DNA from: Oidiodendron maius Zn
Lineage: Eukaryota; Ascomycota; Leotiomycetes; Myxotrichaceae
Length of the DNA stretch: 64,000 bases
Reading direction: 5' to 3'
Assembly (NCBI GenBank): GCA_000827325.1
Contig: KN832889.1
Span: forward strand, 310,001-374,000
In this document: in pieces, positions 45,389-56,776 of the stretch
Layout of the letters: each line of letters starts with the position of its first letter
Position numbering within the stretch: position 1 is the stretch's first letter
Translations under genes and position numbers: made by a program
Notes under the pieces: generated by a model
The model's database searches: none
Seen by the model: the letters and a program-made list of their open reading frames with translations, nothing else
Told to the model about the DNA's origin: nothing

Positions 45389-47993
45389 AATGTAGGACAC
45401 CGCTTAATGAACTTTGGAATATTTCAGTTATAGTGAATGTCGTTTGGATATGTTGATTTAAATTGCACTAAAAATTGGATGAAAGAGAAAACGGTCTCTA
45501 TCTTGCCGTGGCGATCAATTGAGTAGAAGAAAATGCCACTGTGAGACTGACGTTAAAAAGACAGGAGAGCTCTAGAAAGTATTTAAGCTCACTCGCTTAG
45601 GACCCTACAGTATGTCCTTCCTGACCTATATGGCAGGTGGTATAGCTCGTATCTGTATTGAATTGTACTTAGTATTCAGCTCGGCTTGCAGGACAAACCC
45701 CTTACAGCTTGTACGCGCCGCACGGCCACCTCTTCATCTCGACGAGGCAGGAGGAAATTGAGATCTAGAACGTGAATAGACTTGTTGGGGAAGCGCCACC
45801 AATATTTGCCTGCATGCATATTAAAGATGGGCCGTAGAGTTCGTGGCGTCTCGTATTGCGGCACGTTCAACTACCAGGCACGTTTTTCGCGCCCGGGTGA
45901 AAAAGTGTAGCGACGGGCGGGGGAGACAAGTGGTATTTAACTATCTGGCGGTTATTAATAGACATCAATTTAAATTTGTAAGGGAGACGTAATACATTTA
46001 GTATAGGACGGGAGTTAAAATAGCCATCTTAAATATTTTATCAGAAGATGATTCACCAGATTTATCTACTACTGGTGCTATATATTATTCAACACGTCAA
46101 GGCCTCAGGCATCCATGCCCCCACAGGTATAGGCATATACAAGTATTACAAGGCTCTATGAGGCTGATTAAACAGGTAATAATACACGATAAGAGTTTAT
46201 GAATTAAGAAATATGTAAGGAGTTACAACTCCTACGATCGGAAAGTATATGGAGGCACTAGGTACGTACAGACCTGTCACTCTGCATTTGAAATGGCGCT
46301 AATCGAAAAGTGCTCTGACCTTGTTGACAAGACGCAACGAAGGATATTTTACGCAATTCTTCTATCCAATCAGAAAACCTGAAAACCGTATGAGAAGTTT
46401 GGGATGTTTGGCATAATCAGCAATTATTTTGATATAATTAACTTATAGGAACTCATTGTGGCCTACAACACGCAGGCAAGTTTAATATTACCGTGTGACT
46501 TTGTGCCCGGTACGTGTCAAGATACACTCCCATGTATAAAGCGTATGCTCTTATTCTAGAGTCTTAATTTATAGTCGCTTTCAACCCATTCTAGTGGAAT
46601 TGGACCTTCAAAGGCCGATTGGAGTAGCAAAACGGAGGCTCTGATTATAAAGTCTCCCGAAAAAAGAGCAGCTCAAAGAAAACAAATTAACGTAGATCGA
46701 TGGGTAGAGGAGCTGCACCAGCCACTAGCATTTGCGCGTGGTTCAATTGCCTCACCAAATGAAAGGCTTTCGTGGGAGCTAAAAGGAATATCTTATCGGT
46801 AGTTTAGCAGACGGATTGTGAATACCCATTGAGTGCTAAATGAGGTCTTTTAAGTTAATATTTCCATTATCGCCTTGATCAGGCATTGTGGGCACCGTCC
46901 GGGATCGAAAAGGAGCAACAAGGGCTGTTGTCCAATCTCTCCTCAAGTCTCGTTTTCGTGGGGCTGCACTTGGGTCCACCTTTTGTCCGAGGCTGACGGC
47001 GCTCAGGCCTTGCCCAGCCGGTGGTGGCACCCGATTTTAAATGGGCTCGCTATGCAGAAGATCAGAGAGGAAAAGAGAAAGAAGAAGTCTTCGAGACTCA
47101 CAGACCTCTCGCAACTTATGATATATGTTCGTGGGTTGCTCTTGCACTTGGTGCGGGCACAATTGGTGCAACTTTGCAGCCTTGATTCTGGGGCAGCGCT
47201 ATAGGTTGACTCTCGTCGGGTCTGTTTCTATGCAGCTGGCATCTGCACACCCACTCATTCTAGTGGCTCCAATTTTTTCTGTATGAAGGCATGAAATAGG
47301 GGAAGCAGTGAACAGCGCAGAAATGGTCAGCCGGCGGCGGGTAAATCCTTTTACCCGGTTCCGTCTCTAAATCGGGGATCGGGTATTTTAGGACCCTCGG
47401 ACCCTCCTGGTGTTACGTACAACAGAACTATGCCCTCAGATCCAATCATGAACCTTGCTACAAAGGGCGTCTCACACTAGTAGACACAACGACGATCATG
47501 GTGATGATACAACAACCGGTAGGGGTAGTCGCGGTGTCAGTGTTCGGGGCAATAGGAATAATATGAGACCAAAGGTGAAAAGAAACACACCGAAGGGTAG
47601 CCAATGCTAATTATAGAAAGCACCAGATACCAATTGCCAAGCCTTGCAAGTGGATGAGGAAGATAAAGAAAATTGGACATTATGTGAAGAGGATGTAGTT
47701 AGCAGTACCTCTGCAGCGCAAGAGGCGGAAAAACCAAAACCCACGCGCGAAGTGGCCAAGTCAGTGCAAATATATGATCCGTAGTAATGATAACAATTTT
47801 ATTACAAGCTGACTATATGATTTTTCATAAACTTCATCACATCATCCATCAAGGTCTCTGTAACCACTGTACTCAGGACCGTGAAGTACTCGTGACTACT
47901 TCTGCCCAGCAGCCTAGGAATGGCGCTTCCATCGACCAATACTTTAAATGTTTCTGTACTCTATCCACACTACTTCGCTAACCTTGTGGCATT
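45389..47993. other. Long gene-poor region, partly AT-rich
   Basis: No supported gene in 2.6 kb. 45950-46560 is AT-rich, with RIP-like composition, and could be an old repeat I cannot name. 46836-47204 holds overlapping short frames on both strands without domain features. 47780-47830 is again AT-rich. Confidence 0.4.
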
Positions 47994-49250
47994 TTAATGC
48001 CACTGCCAGATGCAGCTAGGAGAAGAGTAGCCGCTGTAACTCCCGTCGAAGCTGCAGTCACTTTCCATGGTGGCGGTGAGTGTGGTTTGAGTGGATGAGG
48101 TAATTGGATGCAAATTCAAGACCCTCCCTGGCGTTCTCAAGCACCTCAGGACTAGCTCCATAGGGTTGTAAATTGCATAGCACAGGAATGGCCGATGAAG
48201 CAATTCTGCAGTGAGATAATACCGTGAATGAAGGAAGTATCTTAACTCGCCGTCTACAGGGGTTGGTGGCTCAGGGAATGCAACAGACACAGGAAGGGAT
48301 TTGTGCCACAAAGCGAGCTGTCTCTCAAGCCCCACCGTCTCGGATATTAGTTGATGGACGGGGTATCCAGCATATGGAAGTCGCCTAGGTCACTTTCTTT
48401 GAGTAATGCGTTGACAATTCTGTCGGTGATGCGACATCGGGCGATCTCTGAAAGATAGTAGTACCAACTTTTGACTTCTACCTGTTCCCATTTGTCTTTC
48501 GCTGATCCATCACTCGTGCATAACGGCGGGAATGGGTAGCTTTCGGAGAATTTCAAGTGCGTTAATATAAGATGGCCTACGGGGAACTTTGCTATAAGTT
48601 CTCTAATACAAGTCGGGCAGTAACATGGATTTATGAAAGCTTGCTCACCTTTCAGATTTGAAACAAGTCCAATACCGACGGGATATGATTTTGGATGGTT
48701 CCTTCAGCTTAGGGGGTTCTACCGTACTTGCTTCACTAGCGTATCTTAGATTGTCCGCGTAATGTTTGAAATTCAAATACGAACCTCGTTGAGATTATCA
48801 TCTGCAAAATCGTGCCTGCCGTATGAAACATGTTCAATGCGCCTAAAGGGTCTAAAGTGTACGTACAGAACATACTATATCACAGCCGTAATTAGGGGGC
48901 AATGAAGATGCTCACGTGTTTATAGTTAACTTACCCTGCAAGGCAGAGACACTGAACTGATAGGTTGCTAGTTTCCCTCAGTGCCAAGCCAAGTCGCTTC
49001 TCCGCAGCAGTATAGTAATCGTTGGCAAGTCTGAGATCATCATGTCTTGAGAGTGATTCGTCCAATGTGGTCGGCCTGTATTCCCATCACAGGCCACCCC
49101 ACCCAGAGAGCAAATTAGCAATACCACACACGTCGGAAATTTCCACATGGGGCCTTGCTCATGCATATCATCGCAGCACGCTTTGATCACGTCACTGTCA
49201 AGAATGGGGTTCTTTGTATGAGCGTACAAGAATTTAGTACTAGAGTCAGG
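47994..49250 (-). pseudogene. Decayed fungal-specific transcription factor (C-terminal part)
   Basis: Family segments of C6 regulators are recognisable in order: ANDYYTAAEKRLGLALRETSNLSVQCLCLAG (about 49020-48930, motif shortened as LANDYYTAAEKRLGLALRE), TLDPLGALNMFHTAGTILQM, RRYWTCFKSE, MKFSESYPFPPL, WYYYLSEIARCRITDRIVN, and LERQLALWHKSLPVSVAFPEP...LLHRPFLCYAI. They lie in different frames. One register change is needed between the segments around 49050 and another at about 48345, where SIN-stop must connect to HQLISETVGLERQ. The Zn2Cys6 DNA-binding part is absent. It is next to a likewise decayed sugar transporter, suggesting loss of a small sugar-use locus. A badly fragmented but working gene is less likely. 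Confidence 0.6.
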
Positions 49251-49329
49251 TAGTAGGATATGACAGGGTTGCCCACCCGCTGAGCATAGGTTACCAGAAT
49301 CACGGCTATCAGGCAGCGCCTCCTATTCG

Positions 49330-50438
49330 TCTGCGTCTACATCAACTTTTCAGCTCTGTGCTTCGGCTAACTGATTTTTGAGCATGATAGTCTCTTGGAT
49401 CTCCTTCGTTTCATACTCGACCAATGCTAATGTCTCATCCCCACCAGCATGGTGCTTGACGAAGAGCGCTCGAGCCTCTTCTGTTCTACCCTTGGCGACA
49501 AGTCATCTAGGCGATTCTGGAATAATAGAGTAAAGTGCCAGTTGCACAAATGGAAAGACTCCTTGAAGAAGCGAAGGTATGTGTCAGCTCCAATCGTTCC
49601 GTATTTTGATAGTGTCGTATGTCAACCAGGCCGAAAAGATCGCACCGAAGAACTGGGCCTGTCAGTGGCATTTATATGTAGCAGAAAAACAATATTTACA
49701 CGTAAAATGTATTGAACAGAGATGTGACTTTTCCTCGATGAGTTGGGTATGCTAATTCGGTGATGATAATCGGACTTGGCTGGGCCATGAACGCGGTACC
49801 CACGCCTGTTTGACGTTAATTTCCGATGCCAAATCCAGTGTATAACCAACTGACCCAGAAACCATCGAGAGAATATGAGCATTCTGACATTTGCAGACTA
49901 CCTTTGGATACTTGCTCCAGTGATGCATATAATAAAAGCCACAAGAAGAGCGATGCGTCTACCAAATCGATCTGAGATAGGCGTCACCAGGGCGAGCCCA
50001 CACACCTTTCCGACAGGATAGATTGCATTCATGAGGCCTAATGAGGCACCAGATGGAAAGCCAAAGTATGACTTCCAAAAGGCGCGATTTGTAGTATATC
50101 CATCATAGCGCCTTTCAAAAACAAGTGTAGGTTAGCAGTTCTCCCCTGTAATTGCGATTTACCTGAACATCTTCAATCACTGCACTGACAGGAGTACTCA
50201 CCATCGTATCCAACGGTACCGGCAGAGATCATAGGAATAAGGAGAATATGATTGAGCTGAAGTAAATGTAGCACTTTCCAGAATGGTAGGTCTGTATAGG
50301 GCAATACCTGACCATGTGTCAATAATTGTAGGACATATTCTCGTTGTCTCTCAAATGATTTTACTTACGGCAGTAATATCAGTGGCGACAATCCTAGCAT
50401 CCTGCTCACGATCCCCTTGAGTAGTTTCGTTCTTCATG
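49330..50438 (-). pseudogene. Decayed MFS sugar porter (lactose-permease-like), 5' half
   Basis: From an ATG at 50438 (MKNETTQGDRE) a sugar-porter N-terminal half can be followed across short introns: LQLNHILLIPMISAGTVGYDG, TTNRAFWKSYFGFPSG, LGLMNAIYPVGKV, SDRFGRR (motif A), RWFLG then VGTAFMAQPSPIIITELAYPTHRGK, FFGAIFSAWLTYDTIKI, and the cytoplasmic loop AKGRTEEARALFVKHHAGGDE...VEYETKEIQE. Two tryptophans of the motifs DWSWRIPS and ESPRW are TGA. The sequence ends soon after the loop, so helices 7-12 are missing. It is a 3'-truncated pseudogene whose damage is again of the G-to-A kind. Confidence 0.78.
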
Positions 50439-50799
50439 TAGATTATAATGGAGAAAATCAGGAGCAGATGGCAATGGAAGTTTTAGTTTGCTTATAATGG
50501 GAACACGTAATGCAGTATTCAGCCTGTGAATTTTCTCTTCCTTGTGACGATATATATTGAATGTCTTGAATCGGCTTTTAGTGGAACCCCGTCGTCGATA
50601 TTTAGCATACCCGAGCACCCCAATCAGAGAACTCGATGCCCCGAAATAACATCACCAACGCCCTGAAGAACCTCGCACGCAACCACCAAAGAAATGAGAT
50701 AGCTTAAACACCTTAAACACTTCTACCCAACTCCAACCATGACTTCAGCCCGTCTCCATTTAAACTCCATCCTGTTATGTAAGCTGCAACCTTATCTAT

Positions 50800-51357
50800 C
50801 TAGCAGTGAGTACCGCGGTTTGATAGGCAAACATCGGTACAATCCTCTCTAACCACAATGCCGCTAGTCTTGCCGGAAATACCATTCGCTGTGCATTGTG
50901 TCAACATAGCGTTGGCCAAAGGAGCCAAGTCACCCTTAATAAGATTATCCACAGTACTGTGCCACGAAACACAGCAGTACGGGTTGCTATCTTCGCCGGC
51001 GCCCTCGTAGCAGATTTGGCGGGGCGATTGGCTGACAGAAGTCCCTGCGTCGTTGAAGAGTTCGGTGACGAGCGCTGTGCAGATGTCGTTGCGTGCCGCA
51101 TGACTAGACGAGCAAACAGGCGTTGCGGTAGTCTTACAACTGCGCTCTTGGAGCTTGGCTGGTGCAAGAGAAGACGTCTTGGTGCCGTTTGAACCGTAGT
51201 AGACGATATAACCGTCCGATAGTACGGCCGGCTCACGGTAGAATTCGGAGTACCCCTCGACCTCGGAAGTTGATGTGTGATCCCGCTCTACAACAAGAGG
51301 AGAGGCCATGACGGTGATACCGTAGGCGAGGACGAGGGAAATGGATGCGAACTGCAT
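50800..51357 (-). CDS. Small secreted Cys-rich protein, WD-like family
   Basis: A single exon of 185 residues. A clear signal peptide, MQFASISLVLAYGITVMAS, has likely cleavage before or near SPLVVERD. The mature protein has eight or more cysteines, with the pattern TPVCSSSHAARNDICTALVTEL, SPRQICYEG, NPYCCVSWH, LTQCTANGISGKTSG and a terminal CTDVCLSNRGTHC. This arrangement is what I recall for the fungal WD-like secreted family (despite the name, not WD40 propellers); I give that name with moderate certainty. The function is unknown; disulfide-rich secreted proteins of this size are often wall-associated or effector-like. No neighbours suggest a pathway. It lies between two degraded areas. Confidence 0.78.
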   Translation of the reverse strand: MQFASISLVLAYGITVMASPLVVERDHTSTSEVEGYSEFYREPAVLSDGYIVYYGSNGTKTSSLAPAKLQERSCKTTATPVCSSSHAARNDICTALVTELFNDAGTSVSQSPRQICYEGAGEDSNPYCCVSWHSTVDNLIKGDLAPLANAMLTQCTANGISGKTSGIVVREDCTDVCLSNRGTHC

Positions 51358-52745
51358 TCTGGAATAAGTAGAAATAAGTAGATGACTATTTGAGTTTGTT
51401 GAGGAAGTATTGTTAGGATGTTTGGTGATGATCCGCTGTGCTAATGATGTTTGTGTAGATAGGACATCTCTAGTCTTTTATAAGTTCGATTTGCCTCTTG
51501 AACTATGATGGATCATGGCTTTGCTGGTAGAATGTTAATTATAGCATTGGCAACACAAAGGGCGAAGCCATCCTTGAGCTTACCAAAAACTCCTTCTGGG
51601 CTGTTTGTTTGTGTGGCTGCTTGTTTGTGTTCCTCAGAATCCTAACAGGCTGGATTGGACTCGGTCAGGCTGAAAAGGTCTACAACATGGCCGATCTGCC
51701 TTTGCGCGGTGTGCGTACTGTGTTGGTACAATCCGCTGGCCTCGAACACGGCCTCCAGAAAATAGCTGGATTTGTTTGAAAGGATTAAGCCAACTGTTGG
51801 AAAGAGCTGCGCCTAATTGATATTTCTATTTTTGCGCCTACTGACCCTCTCAAAACTTCTCGGTTGGCGAAAGCCGCTACTGGCTGTCTCGGCCCCTAAC
51901 GCAACAACCCCTGTAGCCCCCTTTCTGTATCCGCAGTACTCCCTTCCCCCTGCCATCCCTCCTGCAAAACAGTTATTGAAAACAAAGGCAATTAGCCAGT
52001 CTAGGTAGCAGCTGCGTCAGAATAGCTGTAAGATGCCCGCAAGCACTACAGGGTAGAGGTACTAGAATTATATTAAGAATATTACTTGAGCTGTATAGTA
52101 GAAACAATATGGAGTCGAAATTTGTCATACTATGAGTACAGATCTCTAATACCATCTTTAGACGGAGCTACTGAAGGGGCTGTGTATAGACCCTATTCTA
52201 AGACAGTAATATATCAAGCTCTCTAGAATATTAAAAGAACAAGCTCTTAAATTCATTATTTTAGTAGAGCCGACAAACATTTTCCCTTTCTCCTCGAGTT
52301 AGATAAGGCGCTTTAAATATGCTGTATTCCTAATGTAGAGCTTCTAAATCCATGGAATTGTACCTAAGATTTCCTAGTAGGTTATATATATTCAAATACA
52401 CTCTATAACCTAATTTTTCTTGTCCCTCCTTAACGCCTGTTCTATATATATGATGACACCTCGGAATCCTCAAATTGCAAGATCTGACTACCGTGCTAGG
52501 CCCTAGCCCAGATTTTCCACTCGCTTTAGTAGATGTGAGCCTTCGTCACTCCTCTTCTTTGTTTCATGCCATTGATCCTTGCTTCTCCACACGGACTGAG
52601 CCAGGCCACGTCAGCTAGGCTCTAGTACTGCGGGCCATTTACGCAGGGAACCCTCAGCTCGTCCACCTATCCTCTAGCGAAACGGCGTTTGAACGGACTA
52701 GGATAAAGTAAAGTAGTAGAGCCACTGCAACCATAACCTACCCCC
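51358..52745. other. Gene-free stretch, probable RIP-degraded repeat at 51.99-52.45 kb
   Basis: 51358-51800 contains the promoter of the secreted protein and nothing else recognised. From about 51990 to 52450 the sequence is AT-rich, and the plus frame shows many TAG codons where CAG would fit. This resembles the RIP pattern of the Tc1/mariner copy, but no transposase motif or terminal repeat could be identified. Confidence 0.4.
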
Positions 52746-54633
52746 TTAGGATATTTGAGCCTGATCTAGTGTCTGAGCAAAATTATACCGTAAACATCCT
52801 ACATCTCGAGTTCCACCAGCTCCATTATTGCTGGTGCCTAGAATCACATCATCAGCAAAGGAATGCATCTAATTGCACAAAGAGACAGTTTGATACTTAC
52901 ATCGCGAAAAATTCTCTGTTAGAAGATTAACACAGTTCACCGCAGCGTCGCTTGCACCAAGTGGTTGACTCATACTTTGCTGCGTCACTGACGTCGTGCA
53001 CCCAGGAATCCAACTCACCGTATAATGATACGGTGAAAGCTGATCCTTATAAGCTGCCGACAATGCATTCCACAATACTGCAGGCGTCGTGGAATTAAAT
53101 GTGCGGTTAAATTTGGTACAGAAGGTCCTGGCGAAGTTGCTCTGTGTCGGTGCATTGATAGCGCCAACAGGTGCAGTCGTATTTTTGGGATAACACGACT
53201 GAGTTGCCTGCGCTAGAGCAGATGATACAGGGCTGGGAGCCATAGTGCCCATCGCCAGTAGATAATTGGTTACCACTATCCACGGCATAATTGCCGTCGT
53301 CGTGACCGTCATTGCACCGGTGTTGGTGCTCCTGGCGGCACTGCAGGTGCCGGTTGGCGTCACGCACGAGGTATCGCATTGTGCGAGAGCTCCAATCTTT
53401 GTGCAGCTGGCAACACAACTCGGCGTGGGGCACCCAGTGGAAGAGGAGGAGGAAGTGTGGGTGGTGGTGGGGATGGTGGTCGAGCCCTGGAGGGAGTTTC
53501 CGGGGATCGTATTGCTGTTCGACAGCTTCTGGTTGTTGATGTACACATCCCAGGCAATGGCGAAGGCGGCCACCCCGACGAGTCCTGCACGGGCCGGAGT
53601 GAGCCTCAGGTCTGGGGCCTGAGCCTGTGCGAATCCAACAGCCACATTCATCGCGCGGACGGCGTCTGCTGCCGTCCATGGCAGAGCTTGAGGCTGAAGG
53701 ACGAGTAGCTCATCGAACATGCCACCAGGAGCAGCATTCTGGATAAGTGCTTCGGATGCGCAGATGGCTGGGCCGTAGTTGGCCTGGCGCTTTCGAAGCT
53801 TCCCACTGCTAAACTGTTGGCCTGCGGGGCATGTATCGGAAACTGTCGCCAGGAAGTCAGTTATGCGACTAGCGAGGTCTCCCGGCAATGTTATGACCAC
53901 ATCGCCTTTCTGGTGCCCACCGCCGGCGCTCGGGAATGCGGTTATCGCGGGAACGGCCGTTCTAGCAGATGAATATCAGTAAATGATCTAACTCGGGGTG
54001 TTTTCTCTTGAGATTCTTACTCACCCCGTCGTCGCCATAAGAGCGTTCGGTGTCGGGGTGATAGTGACGCGGGCGCCAGATATCGGGACAGCCACAAGCT
54101 CTGTCGCCGTTGCTGCGGCAGAAGCTGCGCTCATGTCGGATGGGTGTAGTACAATTGGGACAGGGACCAATTTAGTGTCCTTGTAAAAGAATGGAAACAA
54201 AATCGCGGCAAAACCCACAGCAACTGCACCGAAGACAGAGAGCTGCCGGGAGACAAGCTCTGTATTAGGGTTAATCAGGCTATTTCGCACGCTCTGGAAA
54301 CAATTGTCATCGAGTGTCTTGCAATTTGCATCCATAACCCCTTTTATAGTGTTCTGAAGATCCGGGGACAGAAACATTTCCACGCTCCCATCAGGCTGCG
54401 CGGCCGCCGTGAATTCAACCACACTGCCGCTCATCGTGGGGGTGGTTCCCTGAAATATTGATCAGTTCGCGAGACCTAGGAGACAAATAGATAGATGGCC
54501 ATTTTGAACCCCGAGCCAAACTTACAGCGGAACCCGTATATTGCCCTACATCCCCTACTGAAAACGTGACCGGGTCTGCCATGGCCATAGCAAAACAGCA
54601 CATAACTAGACCTATATAGTGAATTTTATACAT
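52746..54633 (-). CDS. Orphan secreted or membrane protein, large, unknown function
   Basis: Four exons, 54633-54526, 54449-54025, 53961-52901 and 52837-52746, join in frame to 561 residues. It starts with a signal peptide (MYKIHYIGLVMCCFAMAMA). A hydrophobic helix SVFGAVAVGFAAILFPFF and a second, LVGVAAFAIAWDVYI, could be membrane segments. A KLRKRQ site between them resembles a Kex2 cleavage point. Then come a Ser/Thr-rich linker, Cys-containing segments (GCPTPSCVASCTKIGALAQCDTSC, abbreviated CPTPSCVASC), and a C-terminus ending CTSNNGAGGTRDVGCLRYNF. I do not recognise a named domain. Similar secreted-plus-membrane proteins occur beside killer-toxin-like chitinases in some fungi as I recall, but no chitinase is in this window. 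The last intron (52900-52838) has a good GTAAGT donor. Confidence 0.7.
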
Positions 54634-55748
54634 GACGATGGACGGAAAGATGGTGGAGCTAATTGATAAAGCTGCTTATGAAGGGTTTTTGATTTATCAT
54701 ATATCGTCGCCCTGTCGGGCAGTTACATGCTTTATAGAGAGAGAAAGTGACCCTCCCCTTGTCGTCCTCAAACTAATATTCCGCAGCACTCAATCCTCTG
54801 GGGCATCTCCTCTCCAGGTAGGGTTTCCATCCTGTTGTTAGTCTGGCACTTCTTCCTTTCTCTCCCGGCTTCGCCCAACGGATCGAATCCCTTTATCAGC
54901 GAAGAGGTGGCTGCACTGCGCCCGGGCAGACACGTAGGCTAACAACCACCGTCTCCGTGAACGGCAATGTTGGGTCCTAACTCTAAACCCCCTGTACAAA
55001 CCGTCATTTCTTCATCCTGCCTGCCTTTGTAACTACTGTACTGCAGTAGTTGTGTTGGTTTTTGGTTGCTGTCAACGCCACACTGAGGATGCAACGCCAC
55101 CCAACAAGAACATCTTAAATTAGATCAGATCCGGCCTTTGATCTACCAAAAGTAATTGTACTGTAGAATATTGCTTCGCACATGCATTGTTCAATTCGGT
55201 TGAATTAATATCCCAGCCATGGTCGAGACTTGGCAGATGGCAGTGACTTTACTCCGGTTCTATACTACTATACTAGTAGAACGTTCCGGGGGGATGAGCC
55301 GAGGTCGTAATAGGCGCTAACCCACGCAATGCATTTGGGCGCAGCATCTTTTTAGATCTCCGAGGCCGCAATGCCATCCAATCTAATGATAATCACTATA
55401 CTATATTTAGTCTTAGCTTTCTCTACTGTAGAGGTACCTCCATCCACCAACATCTCATAGTTTACAGCCACTTGATGTTTGTGGTGGATCCTGATGGGCT
55501 GTTTTGCTAAATAGTATTCCTCCGAGGAAGCAGCGTCCGCCGCATCTCGTGATATCCATGCTCTCAGGAATACCAACCTCTAGAATAGATGCTAGGATGT
55601 TGGACCCCTCTCCAATGACTTAAGAAAGTGTCCAAAGGTGCTAGGACCTCGCATTATAAGTATCGGGCAAGCTCCCTGCTGCAGTATGCTCTCGCTATCC
55701 AACATACCCGACCCAAGAAGATCCATCCGATTTACAACCCCCGTCAAT
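54634..55748. other. Divergent intergenic region between two secreted-protein genes
   Basis: 1.1 kb without a supported gene between divergent starts. CTGTACTGCAGTAG at about 55035-55048 is a short inverted repeat (CTACTGTACTGCAGTAG). It may serve as a shared promoter. Confidence 0.35.
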
Positions 55749-56776
55749 ATGAAGCTCTCCTTGCTTCTATTATACCTCCTGGCCTTCCAGGCTTCTGCTA
55801 AGGTCCTCACTCGTACGTGGATCATAAACCCCCACAGGTTAGACCGTTAGCTGACAAAAGATGACTAGCATTCGATGATAAGGGCGTATCTAAAGATCTT
55901 GGCCCAGACGCCTTGCATCGCCCACATATTCTTTCGTCACGACTGCCATCACAATCTCACCACCAAAAGCGAGGCACACGGTCCAAGTGCTCGCCACCAG
56001 TCCATAATGGCGCACAAAAGCGCGATGTCTATCTGGACATGCAGGACCATAACGCAACGCTGGACAAGCGCATAATGACGGTCCCCCAGGGTTCAACAAC
56101 AGACGATATGGACAGATTCATGGTAGAAGAGATAAGCAATGAGTTAGTAAATTGGCCTATTCTCTGGAAGTCTGAGGTGGCTAAGAACGTATATGCGGAC
56201 ACGGCCACGGCTGTGTCTTACCCATTCAATAGAAAGCCTTTTGGCCTTGGCACCGGAGGGTTGTGCGGTTGTACTACCCTGGTTATCATCAGTCGAAGGG
56301 GCGTTTACATGAGCCATTATTGGGAGAGTCTTTCGTTCAAGCCAGAAGGAGAAGACCTTGAATTTTTTGGGTCAGCAGATAACGCTTTCAAAGAGACGGT
56401 CATTAAGGGTCTAGAGGATGGAATAGAATTTCAGCAAAAGCCTCTCAAGAAAAACGCTATCGAGGACAATTTTATCAAAGCCTATCTTGTGATTCCAACC
56501 GAAACAGATGACGATGTCGATGATGGGTACCGCCCCCAGTGGAACAGGCTGAAAACTACTGTTAAGCAGCTTGTACCGACGCTCGAGAACGATGGCTTGT
56601 GGACAGAGATACGTTATATCGCCCTAGATGGTGATCTCAGTGATGATGAAGAGGTCCTAGATAACACTGCGAGAGGGAGGGTTCTTTTCAAGTTTGACCC
56701 CCAAGAAAATGGCAAGAAGAGGGCGTCTCTGTGGGTTGAGCATCAAGCAGTTCCATACCACAACGATATATGGTAA
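55749..56776 (+). CDS. Secreted protein of unknown function with Kex2-like sites
   Basis: Exon 1 (55749-55812) and exon 2 (55908-56776) give 310 residues. The start MKLSLLLLYLLAFQASAK is a textbook signal peptide, encoded on its own small exon. Dibasic KR sites (QSHHQKRGTR and NGAQKRDVYL) suggest propeptide processing. The conserved-looking core FGLGTGGLCGCTTLVIISRRGVYMSHYWESLSF (short form: LCGCTTLVIISRRGVYMSHYWE) resembles a segment found in many uncharacterised secreted fungal proteins. The C-terminal part is acidic (ETDDDVDDGYRP, SDDEEV) with no known domain. The gene is divergent from the orphan secreted/membrane gene at 52.7-54.6 kb, so the two may be co-expressed. Enzymatic function is unknown. 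Confidence 0.75.

Noticed and set aside
51990-52450. AT-rich stretch considered as a named transposon
   Set aside because: TAG-rich frame suggests RIP, but no transposase motif, ends or target duplication could be seen, so I list it only as a probable degraded repeat.
53107-53708. Long frames on both strands overlapping the 52.7-54.6 kb gene
   Set aside because: His/Arg/Gly-biased alternate readings of the Ser/Thr-rich coding segment; GC-rich DNA leaves other frames open by chance.
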